From positions 1,359,812 through 1,423,811 of the forward strand of contig NC_091353.1 in NCBI RefSeq assembly GCF_038502225.1: a DNA stretch of 64,000 bases, in the 5' to 3' direction. Below are positions 8,965 to 21,879 of this stretch, piece by piece. The first letter of the stretch is position 1. Every line of letters begins with the position of its first letter. Under the pieces are notes generated by a model. That model did not search any database. It was not told the DNA's origin and saw only the letters and a list, made by a program, of their open reading frames with translations. The DNA comes from Cherax quadricarinatus (lineage: Eukaryota > Arthropoda > Malacostraca > Decapoda > Parastacidae). Made by a program: the position numbers and the translations under genes.

Positions 8965-10314
8965 GTTAGTGGTTGTCTGGTGGTCAGTGGTTCAGTGGTC
9001 AGTGGTCAGTGGTTAGTGGTTCAGTGGTTAGTGGTTAGTGGTTAGTGGTTAGTGGTTCAGTGGTCAGTGGTCAGTGGTCAGTGGTTAGTGGTCAGTGGTC
9101 AGTGGTTAGTGGTCAGTGGTTAGTGATCAGTGGTCAGTGGTCAGTGGTCAGTGGTCAGTGGTCAGTGGTCAGTGGTCAATGGTCAGTGGCTGGTGGTTAG
9201 TGGTTCAGTGGTCAGTGGTTAGTAGTTAGTGGTCAGTGGTCAGTGGTCAGTGGTCAGGGTTCAGTGGTCAGTGGTTAGTTTTCAGTGGTCAGTGGTCAGT
9301 GGTCAGGGTTCAGTGGTCAGTGGTCAGTGGTCAGTGGTCAGTGGTTAGTGGTTAGTGGTCAGTGGTCAGTGGTCAGTGGTCAGGGTTCAGTGGTCAGTGG
9401 TCAGTGGTCAGTTGTCAGTGGTCAGTTGTCAGTGGTTAGTGGTCAGGGTTCAGTAGTCAGTGGTCAGTGGTCAGTGGTCAGGGTTCAGTGGTCAGTGGTC
9501 AGTGGTCAGTGGCCAGTGGTCAGTGGTCAGTGGTCAGTGGTCAGGGTTCAGTGGTCAGTGGCCAGTGGTCAGTGGTCAGTGGCCTGTGGTCAGTGGTCAG
9601 GGTTCAGTGGTCGGTGGTCAGTGGTCAGTGGTCAGTGGTCAGTTGTCAGTTGTCAGTTGTCAGTGGCCAGTTGTCAGTGGTCAGTGGTCAGTGGTCAGTT
9701 GTCAGTTGTCAGTTGTCAGTTGTCAGTTGTTAGTGGTCAGTGGTCAGTGGTCAGTGGTCAGGGTTCAGTAGTCAGTGATCAGTGGTCAGTGGTCAGTTGT
9801 CAGTGGCCAGTGGTCAGTGGTCAGTGGTCAGTGGTCAGTGGTTAGTGGTCAGTGGTCAGTGGTCAGTGGTCAGTGTTCAGTGGTCAGTGGTCAGTGGTTA
9901 GTGGTCAGTGGTCAGTGGTTAGTGGTCAGGGTTCAGTAGTCAGTGATCAGTGGTCAGTGGTCAGGGTTCAGTGGTCAGTGGTCAGTGGTTAGTGGTTAGT
10001 GGTCAGTGGTCAGTGGTTAGTGGTCAGGGTTCAGTAGTCAGTGATCAGTGGTCAGTGGTCAGGGTTCAGTGGTCAGTGGTCAGGGTTCAGTGGTCAGTGG
10101 TCAGTGGTCAGGGTTCAGTGGTCAGTGTTCAGTGGTCAGTGGTCAGTTGTCAGTGGCCAGTGGTCAGTGGCCAGTGGTCAGTGGTCAGTGGCCAGTGGTC
10201 AGTGGCCTGTGGTCAGTGGCCTGTGGTCAGTGACCAGTGGTCAGTGGCCAGTGGGCAGTGGTCAGTGGTCAGTGGCCAGTGGTGAATGGCCAGTCATCAG
10301 TGGTCAGTGGTCAT
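8965..10314. repeat. Heptamer satellite, (GGTCAGT)n, 1.35 kb
   Basis: The dominant 7-mer is GGTCAGT with variants GGTTAGT, GGCCAGT, TTGTCAG and GGGTTCA. Because seven is not a multiple of three, all three plus-strand frames give long repeats of the 'VVSGQWS' type. The open frames here are therefore products of the array. The left third is richer in GGTTAGT and the right in GGCCAGT and GTTCAG variants. Confidence 0.95.
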
Positions 10315-10364
10315 GAGTACTCATTGTGAGAGAACATAGATTGGTTTACCTTTCTTAGAATTTA

Positions 10365-10515
10365 GATGATACCTGGAGTATACCTGGAGGGGTTTTTTGG
10401 GGGACAATGCCCTCAAGGCTCTGTCTGAGACCAGGCCTCGTAGTGGATCAGGGTCTAATCAGCCTGGCTGTTGGACGATCATGGTTTAAGAAGGACATGC
10501 CAGTCATAATTAATA
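10365..10515 (-). mobile_element. LINE 3'-end fragment (VPDQPG-type family)
   Basis: It carries ACCTGGAGTATACCTGGAGG, then TCTGAGACCAGGCCTCGTAG and ATCAGGGTCTAATCAGCCTGG. These match the block that follows the C-terminal coding end of a minus-strand LINE fragment at 56525-56620. Confidence 0.6.
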
Positions 10516-11875
10516 AAGTTTACTAACTACTAGGGTTCAGGGGGGATTACCGTCTAAATTACCCTCATATACTCATACAACTAAACCCAACAAATAAGCC
10601 CCTTCACTGTATTACCATAGAGAGTTTTAGCTACAAATCAAATGAAAAATTATGCATTCTTGAAGGTAAATTGAATGATTATGACATGATATGTGGTTCA
10701 AGGACAGAACCTACTGTAAGAACATTGCCAGTTGACAGTCCTTAAATACAGTGGCAGTGGTTACATCCTAATAACAGTGACAGTCTGTAGACCTTAAGAC
10801 AATGAGAGTCGACAGAACTTCGTGACACTGATCGTAGGTAACCAATAGCATAAGAACATAATAACAGAAGAGTGCTGAAGTAGGAATTCTTACTCTTGAT
10901 GAGCAGGTCCTTCTTAAACCATGAGAGTCCTCATCCCCCAAATTCTAATTAAGGTAAACGAATCTATATTTTGTCACAATGAGCGCCCCCAACCACTTAC
11001 CACCCATAACACTGATTATCCTTTGTGGCCCAACCTGCCGACCAATGAATGTTATCCTCCACCCAACCAAACAGTGACTCTCAGTAAGCTCTACTCAATC
11101 ACTGACCAAACAGTCACACTGAGTGCTCTCAACCTCTCAACCAATAGTAATACTTCGTTCATGGGAGTATATGGGAAAAACAGATGGCAGAAGTTCACAA
11201 TGATACTATCTCCCAAGATGAACTATTTACTTCGATCTTGATTAGGGATAGTAAAACAAAAGACTCTCTCCCAACTGTATAGGAGAAACAGCAAAGAAAT
11301 TTAAGAGAGAATTAGATGCATGGCATGGGCACCAAACTCTCCTTGTGTGTACCCCATATTCACCATGTGGGCAATACCGTAAGAGCACATGAATACACAA
11401 AACTAGGAACTAGGCCCTGCAAGGGGTAGCAGGAGTACATCTACAAATTATGTCTCATGTGTTACCAGCAAATTTGGGATATTTACTTCATGTGTTTGGA
11501 ATCTTATTGAGAATCTTTAATTAGAAGCCTTAACATATAACATGTTATTATACTGTCACTTTTGTATAATCCTCATTAAGCGTAAAATGAAGCAGACTGT
11601 TTCTTTAGAGTGAAAACGTGGCTGATCATATATATACTTTGCATTTAATTTGATCATCATGTGTATATCAAACTGCCACAACAACATCAGCAATTTTGTC
11701 TGCAGTGAAAGATGCTTTGTAAATATGCTTATAAACTTTCAGGTTACCATAGTGAGTTAATATCTTCTCTGGCAACTCAGATTCATTATTTATTTCTCCA
11801 TTAATATTAATCCTAATGATTGACACATACACTCAGTATTATAATTATAATCAAATAATAACGTGCTAAACAGAC
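10516..11875. other. No supported feature
   Basis: AT-rich sequence. A 106-codon open frame at 10921-11241 lacks any recognisable domain and contains a degenerate internal repeat (CAGTGACTCTCAGT / CAGTCACACTGAGT). A LINE-tail-like AACATAATAACAGAAGAGTGCTG lies near 10855. A pseudogene-like AGGAGAAACAGCAAAGAAATTT appears near 11280. Confidence 0.4.
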
Positions 11876-13043
11876 AAGGGTCATGCTTTTCTGCGGGGCA
11901 GAAAATACTGCTGGGGCTAAAAACAGCTAGGTGGAGAGGGTATCGGAGGTAAGGTTAGAAAAGGGGTGAAAGGGATACAAGGGGCAATGCATCAAAGTTT
12001 GTATGGTAAAGCAGTTGCTGACAAAAAGTCAAAAAGTGATCGTTAGTCAAAGGCAGGACCATCTGCAAGAAGGGAAGATAAACTAAGAGCGGTACGGCGG
12101 CGTCGGAGGTAAATCCTGTGAGCTCGCTGGTAAACTGGACAATCCACAAGAAAGTGAAGAATCGAAATAAGGACCCGACAAACCTCACAAAGAGGAATAG
12201 GGTGTTGTTCCATGAGATACCCATGGGTAAGGCGAGTATGGCCAATGCGGAGAGGGGAACGGCAATGGTGGTAAGAAGGTGGCCACAAACCTAAAAGCAG
12301 TTTAATAGAGTACAGTTTGTTATGGTGCATGTCCGACCACTGTTGTTGTCAACAGCTGCGAAGATGGGAAGAGATGACTGTAAAATTATCTCTGAATGAA
12401 ATACATCTATAGGAAACCGGAAGGTCACGTACTGCTGGCCACACAGCAGCATCCACCTGTTCATTGCCCTGCACATCAACGTGTCCAGGGACCAAACAGA
12501 AAACGATGTCTTTGCTTTTCCTTGCTACTCGGAGCAACCAGAGTTGAGTACAAAGGACCAATGGATGAGGTGAATCAAATTGTTTATTGGCCTGTAAAGC
12601 GCTGAGGGAATCTGAAATGATCACTAACACAGGAGACATATATGTAATATGGAGAAGCATTATGAGGATGGCATACAACTTGGCAGTAAAAATACTAGCC
12701 TAGTCTAACAAACGACCCCTGACAACATCATCAGGAACACCACCAGAAGATTTAGAACCATCTGTATAAACAGCAATGGCATGTGCATGCAACTGGAAGT
12801 GGTCAAGAAAAAGAGAGAGAGAAACAGCCATAGGTAGGAAAGCTTTGGCTCACGGTAGCAGGGGCGAACAGACACGAACCGTCGGAACCTCTCAAGGTGA
12901 AAGAGAAAAGGCAGATGCTACATAAACACACAAGGGAGGCAACTGGAGAGAAGACCAGAATTATTGAAGACGAAGAGAAAGCAGTCGGAATAAGCAGGGA
13001 TGCCGAGCAAATAACAGGCTTCTACTAAAGTCTGAGACCAACC
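11876..13043 (-). pseudogene. I-like LINE relic: RNase H and C-terminal part
   Basis: The minus strand encodes a broken RNase H domain at 12349-12678, with 'VIISDSLSALQAN' (catalytic Asp block) and 'PGHVDVQGNEQVDAA' (late His/Asn/Asp block). A C-terminal part at 12043-12330 follows, with 'HTRLTHGYLMEQHPIPLCE' and 'HFLVDCPVY', a Cys/His pattern known from I/Jockey-type LINEs. Stops and frameshifts break it. RNase H in the same copy as an RT argues for the I group rather than CR1. A SINE at 13044 interrupts the element. A second copy of this type is at 61.5-63.6 kb. Confidence 0.85.
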
Positions 13044-13338
13044 TGGTGGCCTGGTGGCTAAAGCTCCCGCTTCACACACGGAGGGCCCGGGTTCGATTCC
13101 CGGCGGGTGGAAACATTCGACACGTTTCCTTACACCTGTTGTCCTGTTCACCTAGCAGCAAATAGGTACCTGGGTGTTAGTCGACTGGTGTGGGTCGCAT
13201 CCTGGGGGACAAGATTAAGGACCCCAATGGAAATAAGTTAGACAGTCCTTGATGACGCACTGACTTTCTTGGGTTATCCTGGGTGGCTAACCCTCCGGGG
13301 TTAAAAATCCGAACGAAATCTTATCTTATCTTATCTTA
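13044..13338 (+). mobile_element. tRNA-derived SINE family A, near full length
   Basis: A tRNA-like head (about 13046-13112) has A-box-like TGGTGGCTAAAGC and an exact B box GGTTCGATTCC. The core has GGTACCTGGGTGTTAGTCGA followed by CTGGTGTGGGTCGCATCCTG, then GGGTTATCCTGGGTGGC and a (TCTTA)n-like tail. A possible AACCT duplication flanks it. The opposite-strand copy at 22968-23264 is very similar over its whole length. It lies inside the I-like LINE relic. Confidence 0.9.
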
Positions 13339-14830
13339 ACCTATTAGTACAAGGAACACGAAGGTCATGAGAGCGGACGAAGTAACGAAGGCAATGAGTA
13401 TCACGATGATAGGCTAAGAAAAGAACATTCGCCTCAGCATAGAGGCTTTCAACAGCGGATGAAAGAAAGACACCAGGGCATAAACGTAGACCCTGATGAT
13501 GAAGGGAATCTAACTCAGAAAGAGTTGTAGGAGAAGCTGCAGAATAGATTTGGTCTCCATAATTCAGCTTGGACAAGACTAGAGTGGAATGCAAACTGGG
13601 GAGAGTCCGGCGATCTGCTCCCCATGAACGATGCACAAGAATTTTAAGGAGATTCAGTCGACCATGACAAGCTGCCTTCAAAAAGAAAATGTGAGGCTTT
13701 CATGTCAACCGGTATTCGAATAGAAGGCCAAGAAACTTGACCATATCGCATTCAGGGATACGTGAGCCTGTAGATTGAAATATCTGGGACAAGAGGACGT
13801 CCAGTGAAGGCATTGAAATGGGTTTTCATACTAGAAAATTTAAAACCATGAGATGGGGCCCAATGGGAAACACGGTCAATGACATCCTCATGGAAGGTTT
13901 CTACCAGGCGACAGTCAGCGCCTGTGTAAATTTCAGCGAAGTCATCCACATAAAGTGACGACCAAATATGCAATAGAAGAACGGAAGGTAGGTCATTCAT
14001 AGCCAAGAGAAAAAGGGTAGTACTAAGGACACAACCTTGTGGGATCCCCTTGGCCTGAACAAAGTCTGAAGAAAGCAAGGCGCCAACACGGACACGAAAC
14101 TATCTTTCAGATAAGCAGCTAGGTCGGTAGATTACCGCGGAGGCCTAAGGAGTGGGCCAGGGCTAAGATGTTATACCTACAAGTGGTGTTACATGCCTTC
14201 TTGAGGTCAAAACAGACTGCTAGGACGGAGTGTTTATTAGCAAAGGCATTTCGCATATACGTATCTAAGTGGAGCAAGGGGTCCAAAGTAGAGTGGCCCT
14301 TGCGAAAGCCATATTGGTGAGGAGAAAGACTATTGTGAGTATCTAAATACCACATCAGACGTCCATTCACCAATCATTCCGTCACCTTGCAGACTACACT
14401 GGTCAGAGCAATGGGACGATAGTGAGAGGTATCAAGCCCCTAGGTGCCTGGTTTGTGAAACGAAGTACAATGGCAGATTTCCATTGTTAAGGGAGTAACC
14501 CTCACATCCAAACAAGACTGAAAAGATGCAAAAGGACTGTGAGGGCTGTAAAATGCAGATGCTGAAGCATACGGGTATGAATATCATCGGGCCCAGCTGC
14601 CGATGACCGGCCAGTGGAAAGCATGGGTTCTAGCTCTAAGAAAGTAAAAGGTACATTATATGGCTCCATCCCATTAGAAGAGAAATCCAAGGGGGATTGC
14701 TCCCGGCAGACTTAAAAGCGGAAAACGAGGGACAGAGGTGAAGCCATTGGGAGACATGGACAAGACAGTTCCCGATTTCCATGGCAACACTAACACCAGC
14801 AACCGCAAAACAGGATGACGGGTAAAACAC
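13339..14830 (-). pseudogene. I-like LINE relic: reverse transcriptase part
   Basis: The minus strand reads, in broken frames, 'GRSSAAGPDDIHTRML' near 14590, 'HQYGFRKGHSTLDPLL' near 14300, 'VCFDLKKACNTT' (motif A) near 14190, 'AKGIPQGCVLSTTLF' near 14050, 'LYVDDFAEI' (catalytic YVDD) near 13930, and a thumb-like 'STLVLSKLNYGDQIYSAA' near 13560. Order and spacing are those of a LINE RT. Several frameshifts separate the blocks. It continues into the RNase H part across the SINE. Confidence 0.88.
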
Positions 14831-14994
14831 CGAGCTTGGCTGGATGCATCATTCTCGAGGATTATGTGGTCCCATGGACCAGAGCGTCACATGTTTTCGC
14901 TCACCATGAGGTGGGCCAAAGCAACATGGGTTCGACTGCTTGGCTAGTCGCAGTGTTGTTATTGGTCAATACCACTCGTTCGTGGGTACTATAT

Positions 14995-16099
<1,105 letters not shown>

Positions 16100-16355
16100 C
16101 TCGCCTAGTTGTGGTCGCAAGGGTCGATTCATTCTTCCTGCTCCATGAGCTTTATCATACCTCTTCTTAAAGATATGTATGGATCCTGCTTCCACTACAT
16201 CCATTATTCCACTTCCTGACAACTCTATAACTGAAAATATACTTCCTAACATCCCTGTGATTCATCTGAGTCTTCAACTTCCAACTGTGAACCCTTGTTG
16301 CTGTGTCCCATCTCTGGAACATCCTGTCTCTGTCAACCTTTTCGATTCCTCTTAG
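16100..16355 (-). mobile_element. CR1-like LINE 3' fragment, first part
   Basis: The minus strand matches the C-terminal coding end and 3' UTR of the LINE at 36.0-37.6 kb ('MFQRWDTATRVHSWKLKTQM', then 'AGSIHIFKKRYDKAHGAGR'). The 3' end abuts (TG)n. The fragment is interrupted by a hAT-type MITE at 16356 and continues at 16558. Confidence 0.88.
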
Positions 16356-16549
16356 CAGTGGCGGCTCGTGCGGGGGTGCTGCGGAACTGCAGCACCCCCC
16401 AATTTTCACTCGATATTATCGATAACATTCAATATAATGAGTCATTTTTAATTTAATTCTTTCTTTATACTTGTACATTATATTATCAAAGAATTAAAGA
16501 AAATAGGGGGTGCTGCAGAACTGCAGCACCCCCACACCAGCTGCCACTG
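16356..16549. mobile_element. hAT-type MITE with subterminal hairpins
   Basis: The 194-bp insertion starts CAGTGGCGGC and ends GCTGCCACTG. It is flanked by CCTCTTAG (16348-16355) and CCTCTCAG (16550-16557), an 8-bp duplication with one mismatch; 8-bp duplications and CAG..CTG ends are typical of hAT elements. Inside each end lies a self-complementary block, GGGGTGCTGC-GGAACT-GCAGCACCCC and GGGGTGCTGC-AGAACT-GCAGCACCCC. The interior is AT-rich and non-coding. Confidence 0.82.
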
Positions 16550-16557
16550 CCTCTCAG

Positions 16558-16600
16558 TATTTTAAATGTCGTTATCATATGCCCCCTATCTCTCCTGGTT
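16558..16600 (-). mobile_element. CR1-like LINE 3' fragment, second part
   Basis: TATTTTAAATGTCGTTATCA continues the LINE sequence interrupted by the MITE. The fragment ends near ATCTCTCCTGG. This is the one minus-strand copy of this LINE without a TG tract at its 5' side. Confidence 0.75.
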
Positions 16601-17308
16601 CATAAATACGTGTACACTAGAAATAAATATCCTGTTTCCTTAGTGCTTCAGATGTATATAATATCATCAATATTATTGGCATAGTAGCATCAACAGAGTC
16701 GTATAGCATTTCAAAGCTATGCTTTTGTAACAAAATCTCTCGTTAAATATTTGTAGGTTATCATTAAAAGCATTCTCATTTAATTGCACTGACAGAATGA
16801 TAATACCATATTTACTGGAGGAAAAAAACCTATATAATATATTCGTACATTTGAGGAACTCCTGTTTACAATTAAAATTAATTTAACGGGATTTAAATAT
16901 TTAAGAACATTTGCTTATAGTCCAGATAGTTAAACTGCACTCACCTTCGCTTGCACTCATTCACCTTTATTCACTCAGACACTCGTCCCCACTCAAACTC
17001 TCACTTTCACTCAATCGCCCGCACAGAATTTCTTTTCACCGCCTCTTAAGACTTACGACTGGCTGGATATTGCTCTGCCAATTTCCAAGAAAGACCGTCA
17101 GTCACCAAACGTTTTGCTTTCTTCTCTTTTGATCAGAATATTTCCACGATGAGAAAAAATGATTGTCGCGCACTCGCCCAGGGAAGGAGTGGTCGTAAAT
17201 ACTTAATACCGAGCAATATGTTATTCTTACTTGTTTACTGGCAGGTGGTGGATACGTACCTCATGATCAAGTTTAGTGTGGAGACGCTTGATGTGTAGAG
17301 TGATGTAC

Positions 17309-17310
<2 letters not shown>
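16601..17310. other. No supported feature
   Basis: AT-rich unique sequence with no coding or repeat structure recognised. Confidence 0.5.

Positions 17311-17344
<34 letters not shown>
17311..17344. repeat. (TG)n at LINE 3' end
   Basis: 17 TG units join ACTTACCTAGTTGTACTC, the 3' end of the following minus-strand LINE. Confidence 0.95.
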
Positions 17345-18493
<1,149 letters not shown>

Positions 18494-18780
18494 CTGTGTA
18501 TTTCTTTGATCTCTCCGTATGACTTGAATTAAATTTGATCTATGTACGCTCCAATTTACCATTTTTACTGAAGGATTTTTAATAGTATTTTATATACGAT
18601 GCCTCTGACAATGCTTCTTCTGATTCTCTAAAAAAAAATTCACAGAAAATATTTTACTGCAATGTCAGTTTATGTCTCAATCTGCGATATTACACTCGCG
18701 TGTTCTGGGGTAGAGGGGGCTGAGGTTGTCGAATGTGGGGATATCTTCCTCACATAGCGCTGTGACCAAAGTACATCTTT

Positions 18781-18870
18781 CTCAATTCAAAAGAACCACT
18801 GTGAAAGGATAGTAAAATTCCAAGTGCTTTCGTGATTTCTCACATTATCAAGGAAATGTCAAGGTAATAA
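18781..18870 (-). mobile_element. PLE 3'-tail fragment (type D)
   Basis: It carries AACCACTGTGAAAGGATAG, CAAGTGCTTTCGTGATTTC and CACATTATCAAGGAA, the tail that ends the PLEs at 15.1 and 28.5 kb. On the minus strand this includes the degenerate hammerhead-like core (TTGATAA, GTGA/TCAC stem, GAAA). No coding part is attached. Confidence 0.75.
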
Positions 18871-18899
18871 AATAGCAGAAAACTTACAAGGCTGAGATA

Positions 18900-19092
18900 G
18901 GACTTCAAATACGACCTTACATACGACCTCACATACGACCTTACATACGACCTCATATACGACCTGACATACTACCTTACATACGACCTTACTTGCAACC
19001 TTACACACGACCTAACATACGACCTTACATACGACCTCACATACAACCTCACATACGACCTTACATACGACTTCACATACGACCTAACAAGC
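18900..19092. repeat. 12-bp minisatellite (CATACGACCTTA)
   Basis: About 16 units alternate ACCTTA and ACCTCA with TACG/TACA variants. The minus-strand frame of 'VRSYVRSYVR' type is a product of this array. Confidence 0.9.
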
Positions 19093-19358
19093 GACCCAGT
19101 AAGATGCCGGTGGACGGGTTTTGTATATTTCGAGATCTTATTGCATCTTTTTGAATATACAGTACGTATTTTGGGAGATGCAAACAGCATTAGAAAGACG
19201 AATTCAGACTTCAGAATAAGAAGCTAATCTATCATGAGGCAATACCTGCATGAAATATAGTGGTAATGTTAACTGGTTGGGAAGTCAATAAATTAAATAA
19301 TAGATTATATAGAATATAAATTTATAATCAGAAAAAGCAAAGGCAAGTACAGAATGAG

Positions 19359-19565
19359 TACAGTGGACCCCCGGTTAACGATATTTTTTCACTCCATAAG
19401 TATGTTCAGGTGCCAGTACTGTCCGAATTTATTCCCATAAGGAATATTGTGAAGTAGATTAGTCCATTTCCGACCCCCAAACATACACGTACAAATGCAC
19501 TTACATAAATACACTTACATAATTGGTCGCATTCGGAGGTGATCGTTATGCGGGGATCCACTGTA
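19359..19565. mobile_element. TA-flanked MITE with CAGTGGACCCCCG ends
   Basis: About 205 bp with terminal inverted repeats CAGTGGACCCCCGGTTAACG and, inverted, CGTTATGCGGGGATCCACTG, bounded by TA on both sides. A second, oppositely oriented copy is at 56231-56437. TA duplications fit a Tc1/mariner-type element, and the interior is non-coding. The superfamily assignment is inference. Confidence 0.82.
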
Positions 19566-19639
19566 TATGGTTCACCCAGATATGTAGAGAAGCATTACTT
19601 AAAATTATATGAGCATGGACAAGTAGATGGTAACCAAAG

Positions 19640-19953
19640 AACGCATCTAAATAGGGATGGGAGAGTCAGAAATGAATATGCATGGGTAAGATGAGAGTGA
19701 CATAGTAATGAGAGCTAAATCTCATCCAGAGTTACTGTAGACCCACATCAGATGGAACATTTATGTAAGAAATACAGGTAAGAACGCTCAAGGAGGAAGG
19801 AGAGCTCATAAGAAATGATCAGAAAGCTCTGGAGGAGCTGAACGAAAGTTTTATTGACAGCTTCTCAGAGGAAATTGGCCTGGGCAGCAATGTCATTTCA
19901 GCAGCCATCAACCCCGAAGAGATGCGAGTGGCCTTACTGTTACCCAATGTATG
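19640..19953 (+). pseudogene. LINE endonuclease-RT linker fragment
   Basis: In one plus frame from about 19763 the sequence reads 'EEGELIRNDQKALEELNESF' then 'IDSFSEEIGLGSNV'. Just upstream, in another frame, is 'SHPELL'. This pattern (GEL..DD.K.A..LN..F.S.F) is familiar from the linker between endonuclease and RT in CR1-like LINEs. Only this piece is present. It runs into the 24-bp minisatellite, which keeps the frame open to 20218. Confidence 0.5.
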
Positions 19954-20127
19954 CCCCAAAGACTCCTTGATTGTATGTCCCAAAGACTCCTTGATTGTAT
20001 GCCCCAAAGACTCCTTGATTGTATGCCCCAAAGACTCCTTGATTGTATGCCCCAAAGACTCCTTGATTTTATGCCCCGAAGACTCCTTGATTGTATGCCC
20101 CAAAGACTCCTTGATTGTATGCCCCAA
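19954..20127. repeat. 24-bp minisatellite, 7 units
   Basis: The unit is GCCCCAAAGACTCCTTGATT plus GTAT. As 24 is a multiple of three, every frame stays open on both strands, giving repeats such as 'CPKDSLIV' and, on minus, 'GIQSRSLW'. Confidence 0.92.
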
Positions 20128-20461
20128 ATCACTATCTTATTCCCCCCCACATTTGGATGCCCGGGGCCACCACCCCTTCGGCCCTTCCCCCCTCTGCACG
20201 CCACTGACTATTGTCTAGGTACTACACCTGGTTTCACTTCAGGGACGGCGAGAAGACAAGGGCAGTAAACAGCAACTACACTTTGACTGCACAGATCTCA
20301 AAAATATCACGTCACCTGAGATGGTTCACTCCTAGAATGACTTAAGTCTGGAGCATAACAATATTGATGAAAGAAAATCATTGCTAACCACACCTACACT
20401 ATGACTCAAAAAATCGTAATGATTTGAGCCATGACGACGCTTTGAGGGGACTTGAGTTAGA

Positions 20462-20670
20462 GTTCGTCACGGCAACACTGGCCTGAGACTTGTCTGTAAA
20501 AACTTGTATTTGTGGTCATAGTGGTGCCTATGCTAACCTTCCTATGGTGTAGAAATATACCTAGTTGGATGACTCTTGTTGTAGCCAGCTGGCCCAGTGG
20601 CTAACGCGTCGGTCTGGAGTTTTACGACTCACAAACCGCGAGTTCAGTCCCCGCCCCTACCGTGTTTTTT
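20462..20670 (+). mobile_element. tRNA-derived SINE family B, full-length monomer
   Basis: It starts GTTCGTCACGGC, runs through a 5' region (ACTTGTATTTGTGGTCATAG, CCTATGGTGTAGAAATATAC, CCTAGTTGGATGACTC), then a tRNA-like body with A box (GTGGCTAACGCGTCGG) and a weak B box (GAGTTCAGTCCCC). The opposite-strand copy at 26601-26812 has the same extent. This shows that the inverted dimers elsewhere derive from a normal, monomeric SINE. Confidence 0.82.
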
Positions 20671-20833
20671 TTCACAACTACAATATTCTGTTACCTATGT
20701 GCATGTTTCATATCAATAAAAATATAATGGAAGTAATGTTTGGGAAGGTTTTCAAGCGAGCTGAAGTTGGTAACAGCTCTTACCTTGTAAATAAAGGTAA
20801 GAACTCTAAATCTAACCCTGATTAAACCCTTGT

Positions 20834-20838
<5 letters not shown>

Positions 20839-20899
<61 letters not shown>
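20839..20899. repeat. (GA)n microsatellite
   Basis: About 30 GA units. Confidence 0.95.
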
Positions 20900-20900
<1 letters not shown>

Positions 20901-20985
20901 GATGGTGTAGGATACTGTCTCGTAGTTGCTTCCATTTGCTTTTTGTGAGGTGTTGAAGAGGTGTTCATGGAAGTAAAGGCGATAG

Positions 20986-21134
<149 letters not shown>

Positions 21135-21316
21135 ATATAATTCATGCGAGTCATTCAGCGCAAGACGCAGTGAAGGCTTGATCCTCCGTCTGCTGAGAAC
21201 AAGACAGACAAGCTTCCTATTTGTACTCGCCTAGAGAACACCAGAGACCCAAAAAACGCTGACGGTGCAGATTAATCCAGCAGCAGACCCATGCATAACA
21301 CACTGACCTTGATAAC

Positions 21317-21527
21317 TGTTTCCATAAAGAAACCATACCACTTGCGGGGATAGAACCCGCGGTCAGAGAGTCTCAAAACTCCAGACCGTCGCGGTAGCCA
21401 CTGGTCCAGTGGCTAACGCGACGGTCTGGAGTTTTGAGACTCTCTGATCGCGGGTTCCAACCCCGCCCGTGTTATGGTTTATTTGCAATCGTGTCATTAC
21501 GATTTCGTGAGTCATGTTTCCATAAAG
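21317..21527 (+). mobile_element. Hairpin SINE (family B) with perfect 13-bp TSD
   Basis: TGTTTCCATAAAG at 21317-21329 and 21515-21527 bounds a 185-bp insertion. The left arm is a reverse-complement tRNA-like unit starting AAACCATACCAC, and the right arm is the plus unit. They meet at the perfect palindrome CCACTGGTCCAGTGG, so the transcript would fold into one long stem. Both arms contain an A-box-like TGGCTAACGCGACGG (left arm has one change) and a B-box-like block. Only the right end carries the 34-nt tail with AATCGTGTCATTACGATT. Confidence 0.9.
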
Positions 21528-21549
21528 GTTTGTCAGCTGTGTATACATG

Positions 21550-21840
21550 GTTTAATAAACCGACAAGTTGATAAATGAGACACTTATTCAATACTTGGGA
21601 ATCTTAATTCTGGAAACGTTTCGCCAGGCAGTGGCTTCATCAGTCTAATGTACAGGAGTTTCAGGTGATCAGTCCCCCAGCCTGGAGTCGATGTGTTCAG
21701 TCCATTAATCTCGACGAAAGTCAAGATTGATGGTCTCAACACATCTGCACTGGACTAAAGAAACTTCTGCATGGCGAAGTGTTTCCAGAAATAAGATTTC
21801 CAAGTGCTGGAAAAGTGTCTTATTTATCAACTCTTTTGCT
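21550..21840. mobile_element. PLE-tail foldback (type C'), decayed
   Basis: The left arm runs from AATAAACCGACAAGTTGATAA through GAGACACTTATTCAA and GAAACGTTTCGCCAGGCAG. The right arm returns with GGCGAAGTGTTTCCAGAAAT and GTGTCTTATTTATCAAC. On the minus strand the left arm has the hammerhead-like core CTGATGA, a GCCA/TGGC stem and GAAAC. The left arm extends about 20-25 nt beyond the end of the right arm. Arms are diverged, so this is an older insertion. Confidence 0.65.
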
Positions 21841-21879
21841 AATCCAGCAGATTTCTTATCACCAGGAGCACCACTATAG

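Noticed and set aside
9285..10316. Long open frames (up to 186 codons) of 'VVSGQWS' repeats
   Set aside because: They are translations of the heptamer satellite. A 7-bp unit stays open in all three frames, and there is no non-repeat coding sequence around them.
10921..11241. 106-codon open frame in otherwise unique DNA
   Set aside because: No recognisable domain, no splice or promoter evidence, and an internal degenerate DNA repeat. Expected by chance in a window of this size.
19763..20218. Possible host exon ('GELIRNDQKALEELNESF')
   Set aside because: The pattern fits the endonuclease-RT linker of CR1-like LINEs, and the remainder of the frame is the 24-bp minisatellite.
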